The translations under genes were made by a program, and so were the position numbers. This document shows positions 51,254 to 64,000 of a stretch of 64,000 bases of DNA, in pieces; within the stretch, counting starts at the first letter, position 1, and the number at the start of each line of letters is the position of its first letter. Source of the DNA: Rhynochetos jubatus (Eukaryota; Chordata; Aves; Eurypygiformes; Rhynochetidae); assembly GCA_027574665.1 (NCBI GenBank), contig CM050659.1, positions 20,251,001-20,315,000 on the forward strand, read 5' to 3'. The notes under the pieces are model-generated. The model had not been told where the DNA came from. It ran no database searches and saw only the letters and a list, made by a program, of their open reading frames with translations.

Positions 51254-51328
51254 AAATGAGAAATTTTGAGGGCTATTGAGCACTCTGCTAAATTCAGTGT
51301 GTTCAACAGCCCTTAAAATTTCTCATTT
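51254..51328 (+). other. 75-nt near-perfect hairpin (34-bp arms, 7-nt loop)
   Basis: The left arm 51254-51287 (beginning AAATGAGAAATTTTGAGGGC) is the reverse complement of 51295-51328 at 30 of 34 positions. Two of the four mismatches would be G-U pairs in plus-strand RNA. The loop is 51288-51294. Complementarity stops abruptly at both outer ends. Size and shape are like a microRNA precursor, but a tiny foldback transposon relic or a replication-templated palindrome would look the same. No tRNA, snRNA or known microRNA sequence was recognised. Strand of any transcript is unknown; the host gene reads the minus strand. Confidence 0.7.
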
Positions 51329-54300
51329 CTCACCCGAGGACCGTGGTTTACTGGCTGTACACTGGACTTGAGAATTAAATGGGCAGAGATCTTAACCTAC
51401 TTCATAAAGTTGTTCGTGTAACACAACCTGCTAGATAACTTTGGGAACGTCTTTGTGTGTTCACATTTTATTTAGTCAAAGATCTGAGTTGTTTCCATGT
51501 TGAGAATATGCCACATGTTTCCCAGGACAATATAATTTCAAGACATTAAACTTCAGTAACCATTCATATGAAAATCATTTAGGAAGAAGCCAAAAATCAA
51601 TTCATTTGCAAAAGCACATTACACTGACTATTAATTTGCTTTAGAAATCTCATGTTTATCACCAATTACACTATTATCACAGCCTAAAACAGATTCTCAG
51701 TTGCATTTATTTTCATTTTAAAAAATTGATATACCTATTACACATAAACAATCTGCACATAAAAGATACCATTCGACTATTTATACTTATATATCAAAAG
51801 TATTGCATTCTGCATGTTTTCTCTTACTGTATTTCAACTTCTCCTTGCATTCTCTTATATCTGTAGTTTATTTTCTTACAGTAATCTCCAGTTACCACCA
51901 CAGATGCTAGAAAGTTAAAAGTAACAGTAATGAATAAAGGAGGAAAAAAGAAGAATCAGAGTCTACTATAACACTAAGAATTTTCATTAAATTTGTAGAT
52001 TATCAGATAAGGGATTAGGAAAGGAGGTTGCACTTCTAGGAAACTCTTTGGCTTGTAAAATTTATGAAAAAGAAACTCTTTATTCCTCAGATCTTTCTCC
52101 AGAGGAGGAGGTTCCAACCCATGCCAAGGGGCAACTATCTTTTGAACCTCTCCTTCAGACTAATTCTTCAAACTTAAAGAAAGTGGGCAGGAACATACTG
52201 AACCTATTTTTCAAAATGCTCCTGGAGTTCTCAGATCTTAATATTTATTACTATTAAAATCAACAAAAATAAGGAAATGTACTTCTCGGTTCTGCATGGA
52301 AATCATCCCGATCCTATGAGGACATAGACAAACTTTCTCCCTCCCCAGAATTGGAATGTTCTTTTTGTAGATCACTAGTAATTTTTAATGTTAGAGATTT
52401 TGTTTTTCAAGAGGAACTCGCAAGATGCCAGTGAGAAGGCTTTTCTGACTACAATGTGGATGCTGTGGGTTTCAGTTTAATTTAGGAATAAACACTGTCA
52501 TTAGCAGATTGAGTAGGAGTTTAAACCTTCTCCTTGAAGTTCGACTATATGTTAAGCATTGCTGGCTACAGCATTTCCAATTCCTAAATTGTGGCTTTAT
52601 GAGGTAAAGTGCTTCCATTCACAAGATTATGTTAAAAAGAAATTTCTATTGCAGGTAGTAATAAATTTCTCTCATTTAATGAACTTTAGAGTTATAAAAC
52701 CATAGCAAATGCCAGGAGTTAGCATTTAACCTAAATTTCTCATAAAGGAAACCTACTTAATCTCAAATAATGACGACACTAACTCTACCCTATTAAAGAC
52801 AAGAGAGGAAAAAATAAATCTAATTATCACAGATGAGAAAGAACCTCAATATCACTTGTGAGGATAAATGAATTTCTAAAGCTACAGTTGAAACAGAGTT
52901 TGGAAAAGCTTGTCTTACGATACATTCAGTTACAATTTCATTTTCCATATGCAAAAGTCTATTAGGAAATGAAGAGTTCTAAAGAAGAAAGATTTTCTGT
53001 TTTCACAAGCTCGAAGAGAAAAGCGTTACAATTTTCTTTCAAGAATTTTAAGGATTCTGAAATACTTTTTCAGTTACAAGTTTTGGCATTTGTGTATGTG
53101 TTTCGGGGAAGCAACAGATAATGGATTCTTTCTTCTTGTCGCTAAATTTTCAAAATGAAAGCTAGCCACAGCCTTAGCCAGCAGATTTTCTTGGTTTTTA
53201 TTTTAAAAAGGCAAGATAAGACTTTCACAAAGAATAGCAGAACTGTGAATCAAATTATCTAGAGAGGATTAGCTAACTTTTCTCTTTCAAAGAGTTTTCT
53301 TAGGAACAAATACTCTTCCTCAAGATTAACCAGAGTGTGAAACAGCGGCATACTGCTAGCTTTAGTCCAGTACATTTACAATTCCTAATAGGCAAACTTA
53401 AGGTTGCGTTTCTAACGTGCTTCAAAGACTGCATGGCACTTCAGGGAAGAAAGATTGACAGAATTACTAAACAGAGTGTGAGCTGTATACTAACATTCTT
53501 CAAAGGGAAATTACCCACAGATTTTTACTATATCCCTACAAACTTGAACTCAACTCAGATGCTTTTCTGGTAGTAATTTCTGAATGCGGTTACATCTAAA
53601 GCAGAATCCCTTTAATTCCAACAGCAATTTTGGAGATTTCATGACAGATCTCACTTTCTAATAGAACTTAAGATGGAAACATGAAATTAATTTCTACAAA
53701 CAGTTTTGATTCTGGTTTAGAAAATATTTTAAAAATGCAACTTTTGTTTCTAAAAAATATTTTAAAATTCCTCTGGAACCATCGCCTTAAGGCTTTGATG
53801 CTCATGTATCTTTAAATAAAAGGTGTGCAAAGCAGGTAACTGTATAAATTTCACTGACTTAGCATTAGAAGACAACACATTTAAAAATCCAGAATTCTAA
53901 ACCCTGATTTAATTTACAGTGCTGTAAATCCAGAAGTGAATTCTATGCAGCCCCTGGGCCAGGTAAAGAAGTGGCACTTAGGCTTCAGGGGAGTGCGACT
54001 GTCTCTGAGTAAGCAACTGGAAATGCATATCTTTGTGATAATGGAAATATTTTTAGAAAGCTGTTATCAACAGACATTTAGCAAAAACGTTCTCTGTTAC
54101 TGATGGGATATTCAACAGACCCGAGGCACTCAGACCACAGATACTGCTCAAACATTATCATCACGGAGGGACTCAGCTTAACTTTCACCAAAAAATATGA
54201 AGCTCTAACATAATTTTTGAATTGCTTAAGAGAATATCAAGGATACTACTACTCATTTTCCTTTGAAGTGATGAGTGGAAGGCAGAGAGCAAAGGGAGGC

Positions 54301-55580
54301 AGGTTGTATCACCTTGTGCCACCTTCAGTGAAACATTTCAGATATGAAACAGCGCCAGTGGGAGGACCGCTGCTGCAAGACTGCATGGACAAAGCCGCAC
54401 TTCACATTCCAACTGAAAAATTGTTCAAAATGTTGAAAATTAGGAAATGTACTTGTAATGGAGCAGGTATTATAGAAAGGGCTAAGCACCTAGAGGCAGA
54501 ATCTCTTAAAGGAAGGATTGATGCCTAAGGCAGTCACCAGCATCACCTTGCATGTTTAGAGCGCAAACAGGAGAACAGTGCCTTGTGCTCAAGAGCACAC
54601 AGAGCAGGTGCTGCTGCCACTGTGCTGCCATCACAGCCATGCGGAAAACAGGAGCAGCCGCTTCTCCTGGGGTGCAAGGTCCTACGAGCTGCTCTCAGTG
54701 AGAGGCTCTTGCCCTCAGACAGAGGTCCAGCAGCAGGGCCCTGCAGCCTGCAACTCCCCCTTCAGCTGCCTGACAGGCAGGGTGTAGCCACCTTCAAGGC
54801 AGAGCATCAGGCATTCTGTTTGACTGGCTTTGTTTTGATCTCAGGAGCTTTCTAAGAAGATCATATGTGAATGACAGATCTACATAGTATCTCGCCTTTT
54901 GCGATCACTCCTGCTGTAGTACTAAGCTGCAGAAATGACTAGGTAAGGCTCTGCTTTCCTCTCAAAACTCTGTAAGCAGAAGGGTTAGGAAAACTAACAA
55001 GTGAGCAGGATATTGGGACAAATAGCACGTAGAGGAAGGAGGGTGCTGCTTGTTCCATGTTCCACTATTCCCAAGCACATGGCTGGGCCTGGATGGAAAA
55101 AGATGAAGCAGGAATATATGCAGTGCAAGCAAACATCCCCCTCCAAACTATGAACTATTTGTTGTGATTTTTGAGAAGTGAAGCAGCATAACGAACCAGA
55201 AAAAAAATATTACATATTACTCTGGAAACATAAATGCTTGACCCTTTCTGACTACTCGGGTAAAACTCGACAAAGCCCAGTCTGCAGGCCTAACAGTGGC
55301 AAAGAACCTACTGGCCATACAGCAAGCAGACACACATCCTGCCAGCTGACCTCTTCAGACATGGGGGATCAACTCCACAAAGGATGTCAATCCTGGAAGT
55401 GTATCTGATACCTCTCTTCCAAGCATACACAGCTAAAAGGACTGTCTAACGGAGCCAAGATAGACTTCTCTTGCTTTGTTGTGCATACATATATACACAT
55501 ACGTGTGTGAAAAATTATACATACGTAAAAACAGATACAGAAATATATAAATACAGCATTTCTAGGATCTTAAAGTAACT
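51329..55580. other. Unannotated intronic stretch
   Basis: AT-rich DNA up to about 54.2 kb, then a GC-richer segment (54210-54830) with overlapping open frames of 69-103 codons on the plus strand. Their composition is compatible with coding, but no domain, splice context or family could be recognised, so no gene is called. Confidence 0.5.
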
Positions 55581-55668
55581 GAAAGCGGCAGGAGGTTTGG
55601 CAGTCAACAGCACATCCCCCTGCTCAAAGGACCGCCAAGTTAGATCAGGTTGCCCAGGGCCATTCATG
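55581..55668 (-). mobile_element. CR1 LINE 3'-end fragment
   Basis: Read on the minus strand, the block CCCTGGGCAACCTGATCTA (55663-55645) is followed by TTGAGCAGGGGG and a degraded GACCTCCTG segment. This is the order found near the 3' end of avian CR1 elements (typically a CTGGGCAACCTG block, a GAGCAGGGGGTTGGA block, then GACCTCCAGAGGTCCCTTCCA). Only about 88 bases remain, with small gaps. No reverse transcriptase sequence and no 3' terminal octamer repeats are present. CR1 copies are usually severely 5'-truncated, so a short 3' piece is typical. Confidence 0.74.
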
Positions 55669-55696
55669 AAGAACACTGGAGCCCTTCACAGAGCAA

Positions 55697-55728
55697 AGAC
55701 TGCTGGCAAGACTGCTGGCAAGACTGCT
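55697..55728 (+). repeat. 12-bp perfect tandem repeat, 2.7 copies
   Basis: The unit AGACTGCTGGCA occurs at 55697-55708 and 55709-55720, with eight bases of a third copy to 55728. It begins about 30 bases from the CR1 fragment. The copies are identical, which suggests a recent duplication. Confidence 0.88.
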
Positions 55729-58700
55729 ATCGTGGAACACAGAGTGCCATGAAGCATTTTAAAACCATCTTTCAGGTGAGGTTTTCAAGAAACACTGGGT
55801 TATGCCCTGACAATACATCTGGAAATACAATTTTGTTTCCATGATTCTGAAAATCCAATCCTCAAATTGATTTTTTCACTGTTAAAATATTCTATTTTCC
55901 CCATAAATTCACTACCCACTTCTTCCCCTCACTAAACAAAAAAATTAAAAAAAATCAACTCAAGACTGCAAGATACCCCCTGTCAGAGCTTAGGGCAGCT
56001 AAACAGTTTGACTTTGCCCTGTTTTGGATTAGGGGTGCATATATCTGCACTTTTTCTTTCCCAGATCTTTCGAATATTTACATGATGTGGGCATGATCTT
56101 ACATGATCTTAATAAATCAACATCTACTATGGAAGCAGCATATTCTTTAATACAGATTGAACTGGTGAGTAACATTTCGACCAATAAATATACCCTTCAG
56201 ATGAATTTTGGAAGAAAGAAGAGAGCATGCGCACGTGGCACAAGCTCTTCAGTACTTCCATTCGCATCCGATTACATCCAGCGGCCAATCTGACACAAAC
56301 GAGAACAGATGAAAGACAACGTGGCACACCCTTTCCATTTGATTAGCCGACTGGGGATACAGCTTGTCAGTCAAATAAACCCTCTTCCCCCCAAAAACTC
56401 TTGAGGGGTTTGTCATCAAATGTTCCATCTGATCAAGAAATGGGAGATTAAACTGCCTTCAAAAAAATTCTGACCACTTCGGCTGCCTGCTTTCTACAAG
56501 TGTTCCATGTACCAGAGGCATTTCAATAGCAGCAGTTCAAACTTAAAGGTCAGCCCTGTTGCAGTCTAAGCAATATCAAAACAATTTAATGGAAATAATT
56601 GATTTTGTATATATTTTTGGTTTTGATACATACACTCACAGTAACTATTTCTCAACTATTTAACTAATTTCCTGCCAAGAATTTTGTTAGATTTTCTAAT
56701 ATTTCCAGATATTATTTCTTCTACACTACATTTCTATAAGTAACTATGTACAGACTATTATATTCTCTTTCCGCAACTACAAAATGTGGCCATTTTTTGA
56801 GTTTTGCTGATATATTTTATATCTAAGTAACTCAGCTGAAAATGGTGGAGCCACTGCAGGTGTGCATCCCCAGAAAATACACTATGGTAAACTTACATCA
56901 ATATCACACAGCATCCTTATTACTCAAGTTAAATAAACAGTTCTTAACACATATCTTACAGTAAAAAGCACATCATGGTTACCAAGGAAAGACGAAAATG
57001 TGAGACATTTGCGTCAGCATAATAAAGTTCCTAAGCATACAATACGGTATCTACAAAAGTTTCTATCTCAACATTTGATGTAGAGCTTCAAAAGAGGGAA
57101 GTACCGTATGAGAAGAATTCCAAAGCACATCAAATCAAAAGACATCTCTAGATTTTCACAAATTCTGTGGTTTAAACAAGTGCTGTGAGTCCTCACGATC
57201 TGTCATCACAATCTATCCAAACACAGCCACTACACCAAAAACAACTCCAGTATTTTTATGTGGGTAGGAGCACTTGGGTACATTTTTTTGCAGCTCTAGA
57301 CGTCCCTGATTTCCTTGCCCTTTCTTAGTGTGAGTTCTAATTGTTTTAAAATACTAAGTGGCTTATTTAGGTATATAATACTAATTTTAGCAGCTATTCT
57401 AGTCACTGACTTTGAAAACGACAGCCTGTAATTTAACCACATAGCATTTTTATCTTTCACACAGACATAACCATATAATTAATACCTAGGAAATAACAAA
57501 TCACTGACTGGTAAACACTAAAATGTGATTGCTCACCTTTGCAAATTTGCAGGCAGGCACCTGCTCTTTCTAATGCAAATCACAGACAATGTTGACTATC
57601 CACAACTAAACACAAATCCCCTTCATCATCACATAAATGGATATATTTGTATTGCTAACGTGTATAAAGATGCTTAGGAGGCTGAATGCCTAACATGAGA
57701 CAGGTGAAAGTTCTTAACAACTTTGTCTAACAAATCCTGAAAAAGGAAATTAGAAAATAAAATGAATTTGTTTGAATCTTAACAGAATGAAAAAGACAGG
57801 AGGAATTACCTACAGTATTAGCAGTCCCTATTAAAATTGCTCTTAAAGTTTTCCAACATCTACCTTTGAGACATTTTATTTGTGGAATAGAAGACGCAAA
57901 ACGGTAGCCGCCTTCATCGCTACCACACCTTGTATTCTGCAGCAGTGGGCACCTTAAACCTTGTGAGCTCACCATAATTCTTGGTTCTGCAAAGCTGCTT
58001 GATCAGTGATGCTTGGAAAGAGTCAAAGCTATGAGCCGCCACAGCAGTAGAGACTACTCTAACCCAAAGAATATTAATCAAACCAAAAGGGCAAGCTATG
58101 TCACTAACAGATTAGCCTACAGCAGCCCTGTAAAAACTTCCATACCCAACAGAAAGCTTGCCATAGGCAGATAAGCAAATTTCATGTTCTCTATTGCTGG
58201 AAATACTTTGTGCATCCTTATTAAAAATTTCACACAGTTGGAGGTGAACTAATTGAGGTGGTGGAGACAGCAACACATAAGGCACTTAAAATGTAATTAA
58301 GCCATGATCAGAAAAGGGACACATAAGGGAGAAAGCACTCGAAACAGAGACTCCAGGGAAATACCAGATTCAAGCAAAAATGAGAGCAACTATGTATTAA
58401 ACCATGTTCAACGACATTTACATATACTGCTAGAAGAATTTGTGCAGATATCAGTTCAAACACTAAGGGCCACAGCTAACCAGATAAAAAGAAGTATACC
58501 TTTGTTTTAGATAACCCTCATGAGCTTTAATGCACCCCGCAGTGTTTTGACAGGAAGAAGAGGGCCCATCCTGCCCCTCAGTGATTCTGGATCATGCTGG
58601 CGACCCAGAACAAGAATGCTACAGGAGTGTTAGTGTCTCAGTTCTGGTTTTATTCTATAACAGCCCACTTTAGCTCTACTGTTTGGTGTTTTGGAAGGAC

Positions 58701-59185
58701 TGTAGCAGCACCATTTCATATACTGATAAGCACAGTTCACACATCCACTCACTATAATAAGGAGAGAAAACAAACAAAACCAGAAGAGTAACAACATGTA
58801 AGTATAAACTTCACAACCTTGACAACTCTATTTCAAGGGAGGAAAAATAAAATAATCAGAAAAAAATGCAGGCTAATACCTAGTTATGCAAGGAATTGTT
58901 TTCAGATTTTCAAAAAATGAAATGCTTAAATATCCTTTTGTACAAAGGTTTCTTCTAGAAAACAGCTTTATGTGTTAACAGACCTTAAAGCTCTCTTCCA
59001 TTGGTTTTTTCCTATTAAATTTGTTTCATGCAAACCTGCTGAGTTCAGAGTCTTCATGAGAAACAGCTCCCCCACAGGGTACAACTCCCATGTGGATTGT
59101 GCCTTTTTTCACATTACCCACCATTTGGTATTGTCTCATTTCCCTACCAGCTGCTTCACCATCTCCTGAGCTGCACCATCTCGTA

Positions 59186-59207
59186 CTGTGTCTGATATTA
59201 GACACAG
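59186..59207 (+). other. Short perfect hairpin (8-bp stem)
   Basis: CTGTGTCT and AGACACAG flank the loop GATATT. It may be chance. Confidence 0.55.
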
Positions 59208-59792
59208 CAGTGACAGAGCAAATGGGAAATAAACAGCACAGCTCATCAGGACAACTGGCAAAGGATGCAGGCAGCACATGCAGAAGTGGTTATGAGGGGA
59301 AAAAAATCACACAAGATTTGCTTGCAGGAGCTTAAATCACTTCTCTCTTATAACATAGCAAGATCCAATCTGACTTGACTCTAATCAGACAGACACCAAG
59401 ACAGAAAACAAAAAACTGAATGAGAAGCAGCCTGTGGATGAATTGCTGCTGAAAATCTTGAGATTGGCCAGAAAATTTCACCAGTCAGTATATCCCTCTA
59501 TAATACAGTCGTCTTCTTACATAGGCTAGCTTTGCTAAGCATGTTTTGAGGCTAATTTTTACAGAAAAATGATACAAACACTGTAGAATTGTGTTAAATG
59601 TTACCAAAGACACCGAGGCAGTAAATACCTCACTTGCAAACAATCTGCTACGGAACCCTAACCACTTCAGACACTGCCTGATCTCTTACCGCTGTTATTG
59701 CATCTACTTTTTATTTAACACTGTTATTTATTTTGATAATAATATTTACAGAAAAGAAAACAGCCTTTATGTTTTGTTGAGTTTGGTTTTGG

Positions 59793-59806
59793 TTTTTTTT
59801 TTTTTT
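59793..59806 (+). repeat. (T)14 homopolymer
   Basis: Fourteen T residues inside a GGTTTTGG-type T-rich stretch. No feature is associated with it. Confidence 0.85.
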
Positions 59807-62800
59807 CCTCCTTTAGCAGGACTTATTAGCCATTAAAATACATTCTATGCATCTAATTATTCTAAAAAGATCATAAAATTAAATTGAAATATAGGTGCTT
59901 GCTACAACATTATTCCACTCAACAGTCTAAATAAATCCATTGCCATAGCCAACATAAAGACTGAAATTTCTTTTAGTAACTATAGTCCTTGAGGAAAATC
60001 TTGAGAATACTGAATTATATTATCTGAACACTTGATTGATCACAATAAATATCTAAACTTGTGTACCAAGTTACAGAGAAGCAGCACCTTGTTCATGGCC
60101 GCTGTGCTGTAACCTCACACTCCGGTGTGGGATTTAAGGAAGCACATGGAAAGATGAGTGGCAGGTGCCTCTTGTCTTTTTTTCTAAAACATCACATGCA
60201 ATATAAAGGAAGAGTTCTCCAACTCTCATCATGGTCATTTGATCCAAATCTGATACCACAGATGATGGAGCATTATTAAAGCATGAGGAACCATGAGCTT
60301 CCTGCTGCCAAAAGAGTGACAGAAATGATTGGTGGGGTGAGAAGTTTGGTTTATCTGAGTAGAGCTGCTCAGGGATGATGGTAATTATCTGTGAAATGAA
60401 TATTCATCACATGAGTGAATTCAAGGCTGAATAATACTTCACTGGAGAGTGGGAATAATGTTAAGGAGAAGTTGGCCAAAGCCAACTGAGTACTCTGTAC
60501 TGAGGTCTAGTGCAGCTGTGTGACAAGCAGATGGGTGCCAGGAATTCATGAACTGGAGAAACCGCCTGCAACAGGCAGACCTATCCCCTATGTTAGTTTC
60601 TAAACACAAAGCTGAAAATCAGCTAAATAAGCTTTTCTATCCCTGAAGGTATGCTCAGCCCTACTCCAATACATACATTACTGCTACTACTTCTGCAAAA
60701 GTAAACAGCGCTGAGGTATCCAACGCCACCCCTTCCTTTCCTCCACATCTCCAAAGTCTTCTCCTGTCAGAGAACACCTCGCTTACTCAGAATAATAAAA
60801 ATTTCCAGAGACAGCCATTTCAAAATGACAGTTTGTACTGTCTGTCTCTGCTGATTTCTTTGCTTGTGGCACAAGCCTCTGGCCAGCTGAAGTGAACACC
60901 TGGCAACCGATCCAAAAGCACAATGGCCACTACAGTGGGACTGAAGAAGACAAGTTTAATTTTATCTGTGGGCTTTTTTTTCCCCCTTTTTTTCAAATAG
61001 ATAATATCAGATTGGAAAAATACTAAAAGGAAATGCTTTCATGCCAGAAGTCCTCAAATGTTTTTTGAAGCAGTAACGTAGGAAGCAGACTGAACTGTTT
61101 TGAAGGACCTTTCCTTTCATGAGCAAAAATGAGGTAACAGATACATGGGGTAACACAGACTTGAAAACACAGAGAGAAGTCCAGCAGGACAATGAAGATA
61201 AAGGGAAACACCGCCTGTATCTTCTGGCTCCAAGACAGCAATGAGTGAAGCAAACCACCAGTATCCGAGTAACAGTATCCAAACCTATTGTGTGGTGAAA
61301 GCAGTGGCAAAGGTACACACAACGTATCCCCATCTGTATGACTGCTCTAGAGTTATATGGAAGGCAGGTGTGATCCAGCCCCCTGACCAGAGCTATCCCT
61401 GATGTCCTGGCCCTGTGCTATCCCAGGGAAGCAAGCCAAACTTTCTGACTGCATAGTAGTAAAAGTGTGAGGAGGAGCCAAGAGATACTTTAAAAACATG
61501 CATCAATGAGTTCTTCAGAAGTCTGATCCAGCAGCTAGGACACAAAAATGGACAAATAATTCAGTAAGGAGGTTTAATTGTCTGAATCCAGATTCATTTT
61601 CTAAGCATAGAGCAAAAGCAAACTACAAACATCCTTCTCCCTGAACACCTAAATTTTACAGATAAATAGCCAACAGTTAATAGACAACATTAAGTGATCA
61701 CTATTACAATGTCAGCTTAAACTCCTGTCACACCTATAAGCAAAATTCTCAGTGATACCAGGAAGAACTGTATCCCTAGAATCAACAGCTCAATTAACTC
61801 TTGTGGAATCAGTATGCAAAACAAACGAACCAAATAAATCCTACATACATTTCCTTTCCATAACCACTAATTACACACTTCTGACAAAACACTACTCAAG
61901 GTTATGTACTAATACATGCTACAACACAACTTGCAACGTACTTTTTTTGATGTTAAAACCAGAAGGATTATTTTCTGATTTACAGCAGCATGATTAGTGA
62001 AGTCAAAGGACCGACTGCACACAGAATTAGTATTAAAAACATACCCGTTTTTCATATTTTATCCATAAGCAGAAATACAAATTTGATTTTCTCCTGTATC
62101 TTCACAGAAAAAATTCTAGAGAAAAGGAGCAGTCGGAATCCAAAGACCAAAGCAAAATGCAAACCTGCATGTCAGATAGTTTTTCTTAAGACTAAAAAAT
62201 TTTCACAAGTGTGATAAAACTTCAAGTTTATGTCTCATTAGTCACCATGCTAATATTATCATTTGAATTCACAGGCTTCATCATCTCTTGGTGATTTTCA
62301 CAGCAACTGTTTATAGTTTGATATGTGACTTCTCTAGGTTCTCAGACTATTTTTCCTGAGGATACAGCTGGAAGTGACTATATCAACCTCACTCAGAATT
62401 TGCTGTTTCGTTATATAACTGGTGCTTAGGGGGGCGGTGGTGGTGAAAGAATGAGTCTGCTGGTGTTAAACATTACCTTATTCCTTCCATGCTGTTTTTT
62501 CCAGTGGAGCTAAAGATACTTCATCTACTTGCAAAGCATCCCTAATGAGTGACAGTCAGCAGGAAACTGATTTTTGAGCAGCTTCCAATAAAACTGAAAC
62601 TTTGAAAGGAGAACTTTGGGTTTTAAATTACATTCACAAATTGTTTCATATATAAATACCTATAGAATTAAGGTCAGAAGTATTTCAGTGTCATTCTCAA
62701 AAGAAAAACTAATTCAGGCTGTAAATGAGTTAGGATACACCCACCCTGCTGTTTATCCAGATACGCAGCAATGTCATCTACTCACTGAGCTACTTCTTGA

Positions 62801-64000
62801 CAGTTCTTTATTTCGAGCGGTACAAAACCTTCTGACAGATACATAATTGAGAAACCCTGGGAAGAAATGTTATTTTATTTCAGCATCTGCTCTATAAATG
62901 AAGATAAGCAAACCAGATTTCTAGTGCCAGAAAATAAGACAGCTTTGTTTCAAAAAGAGTGACATGAAAGACACAGCAAGAGTGTGTCTATTAAAAAGGC
63001 TTGTAGGGCAAGTGCAGAGCCCTTCACCGGTCCCACGTTCTGGAATACTCACTTCGTCACTGTCTTGATGTTTGTTCATATCTTGGTTTTAACTTTTGAC
63101 AGATCCTCTTTGTCACTTTTAAGAGTTATAGGAAGAGGCTCTATTAATACAGTGAGAAGATTTTACAGATATAATTTCAGGCTTTAACAAACATATCCAA
63201 AACACAGTAACTCAAAGGTTTACGCCTCTGCTGGAGATCTTGCATTCGTATTGGGCATAGGTTACCATAAGGAGTGTTATATCTCAGTTTCTGTCACACT
63301 GGCTGGGTTACTCCCCCTTCTGAAATTTATTTCTATGATTTCTGTCATTTTATACCATGGAAAATTGGTGATTCAGAGAAGAGAATGGAAATCAGGGTTG
63401 TAATTTGTATCTGTACACTGACAAACACATTGATAAGCTCATGGAACATTTGGAGAAGGGTTTTTTTTTATTCCTTAGGTGAGATTTGTTAGCAGGGGGT
63501 TGGAAATGCACTGTGATGCTTCTCTAATTTATTTCCTTTCTCAGTAGGTTTTCCTTCTCACTTTTCTCCTGTCTTGGATATTCAGTTTTTAAATCAAAAT
63601 AATTACATATGAGAATGAACCTATTTTCGATGATACAGGGCATTCTTTTCGCTGAGATGATGGCAGATATAAGATTGGAAGCAGCATTACAGGAATGGGG
63701 ACAGCAGGTAACAAGCTTTTGTAACACAGTTGTGATGTAGGAAGGGAACACCCTTTTCAGCCCTTGGGGAAGAGAGTCTCTTTGCACATTCAGTTGACTC
63801 GTGTATTTTGATTTGATGAGGGAAAGGAAAAGTATTCCCTCTGTGAGATTTTAAGTGAAACCACAAACATACATTTTCCTCACCCCAGTTATTCCAAGGA
63901 GAGAAATTACCAATTACTTGGCGAATCAAGAAAGAACATCCAGAGGGGGTCTGAATCTAAGTGCAGCATTTCCTTTCCTTAAAGTTTGCAGATAGTCCCC

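Larger units (their letters stand above)
46466..64000 (-). other. TENM1: TENM1 intron upstream of the exon (partial)
   Basis: This is intronic by inference from the exon at 46205-46465, which is transcribed right to left. The preceding teneurin-1 exon should encode the true N-terminus and a basic RKRK segment; no minus-strand frame here encodes anything like it. The intron therefore continues past 64000. It holds the foldback element, the purine tract, the 75-nt hairpin and a CR1 fragment, each listed separately. Confidence 0.85.
55729..64000. other. Unannotated intronic stretch
   Basis: Unique-looking DNA with short homopolymers (T-runs near 59.8 and 60.97 kb). An NRF1-like GCATGCGCAC lies at 56225-56234 within a short run of CpGs (56225-56325). 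The upstream TENM1 exon was looked for on the minus strand and not seen. Confidence 0.5.

Noticed and set aside
62425-62455. GGGGGGCGGTGGTGGTG considered as an antisense proline-rich TENM1 exon
   Set aside because: The minus-strand translation gives only a short His/Pro run with no teneurin flanks, and its position would be upstream of the exon, in the wrong order.
1-64000. Endogenous retrovirus or other viral fossil
   Set aside because: No stretch showed protease, polymerase, integrase or envelope-like residues or paired terminal repeats of LTR type that I could recognise.

Overview
The window is vertebrate intronic DNA, most likely from a bird. It is AT-rich, has few repeats, and contains no bacterial-type gene layout. 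One piece of genuine protein-coding sequence is recognisable: an 87-codon exon of teneurin-1 (TENM1) on the minus strand at 46205-46465. The encoded residues closely match avian TENM1 as I remember it, for example a centre reading [20 protein letters not shown] and an end reading [18 protein letters not shown]1 retrotransposon 3' fragment, a tRNA-derived SINE fossil of the sauropsid type and a foldback repeat also point to a bird or close relative. Species cannot be fixed from this window.

Layout, in the direction of TENM1 transcription (high to low coordinates): 64000-46466 is part of the large intron upstream of the exon. 46465-46205 is the exon, with a clear acceptor and donor. 46204-1 is part of the large intron downstream. 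I find neither the preceding exon (start methionine and RKRK region) nor the following one (proline-rich block), so both introns run beyond the window. Teneurin genes are known for very long 5' introns, so one exon in 64 kb is expected.

The introns hold scattered non-coding structure. There is a foldback element of about 314 bp with 55-60 bp inverted ends (46928-47241) and a second related end beside it. A 75-nt near-perfect hairpin (51254-51328) lies close to a 43-nt pure-purine (GGGA)n tract. A G-quadruplex motif sits on the TENM1 sense strand (15545-15576). Three CpG-dense patches stand out from the CpG-poor background (about 23.9-24.46, 39.44-39.55 and 9.05-9.14 kb). The rest is homopolymers, AT microsatellites, small tandem repeats and short palindromes. 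The many open frames of 60-136 codons look like chance: none has a recognisable domain.

No RNA gene, CRISPR array, intact mobile element or recognisable viral fossil was found. The best candidates for something undescribed are the 75-nt hairpin, the foldback element carrying consensus splice donors near the TENM1 exon, and the CpG-rich island deep in the downstream intron.
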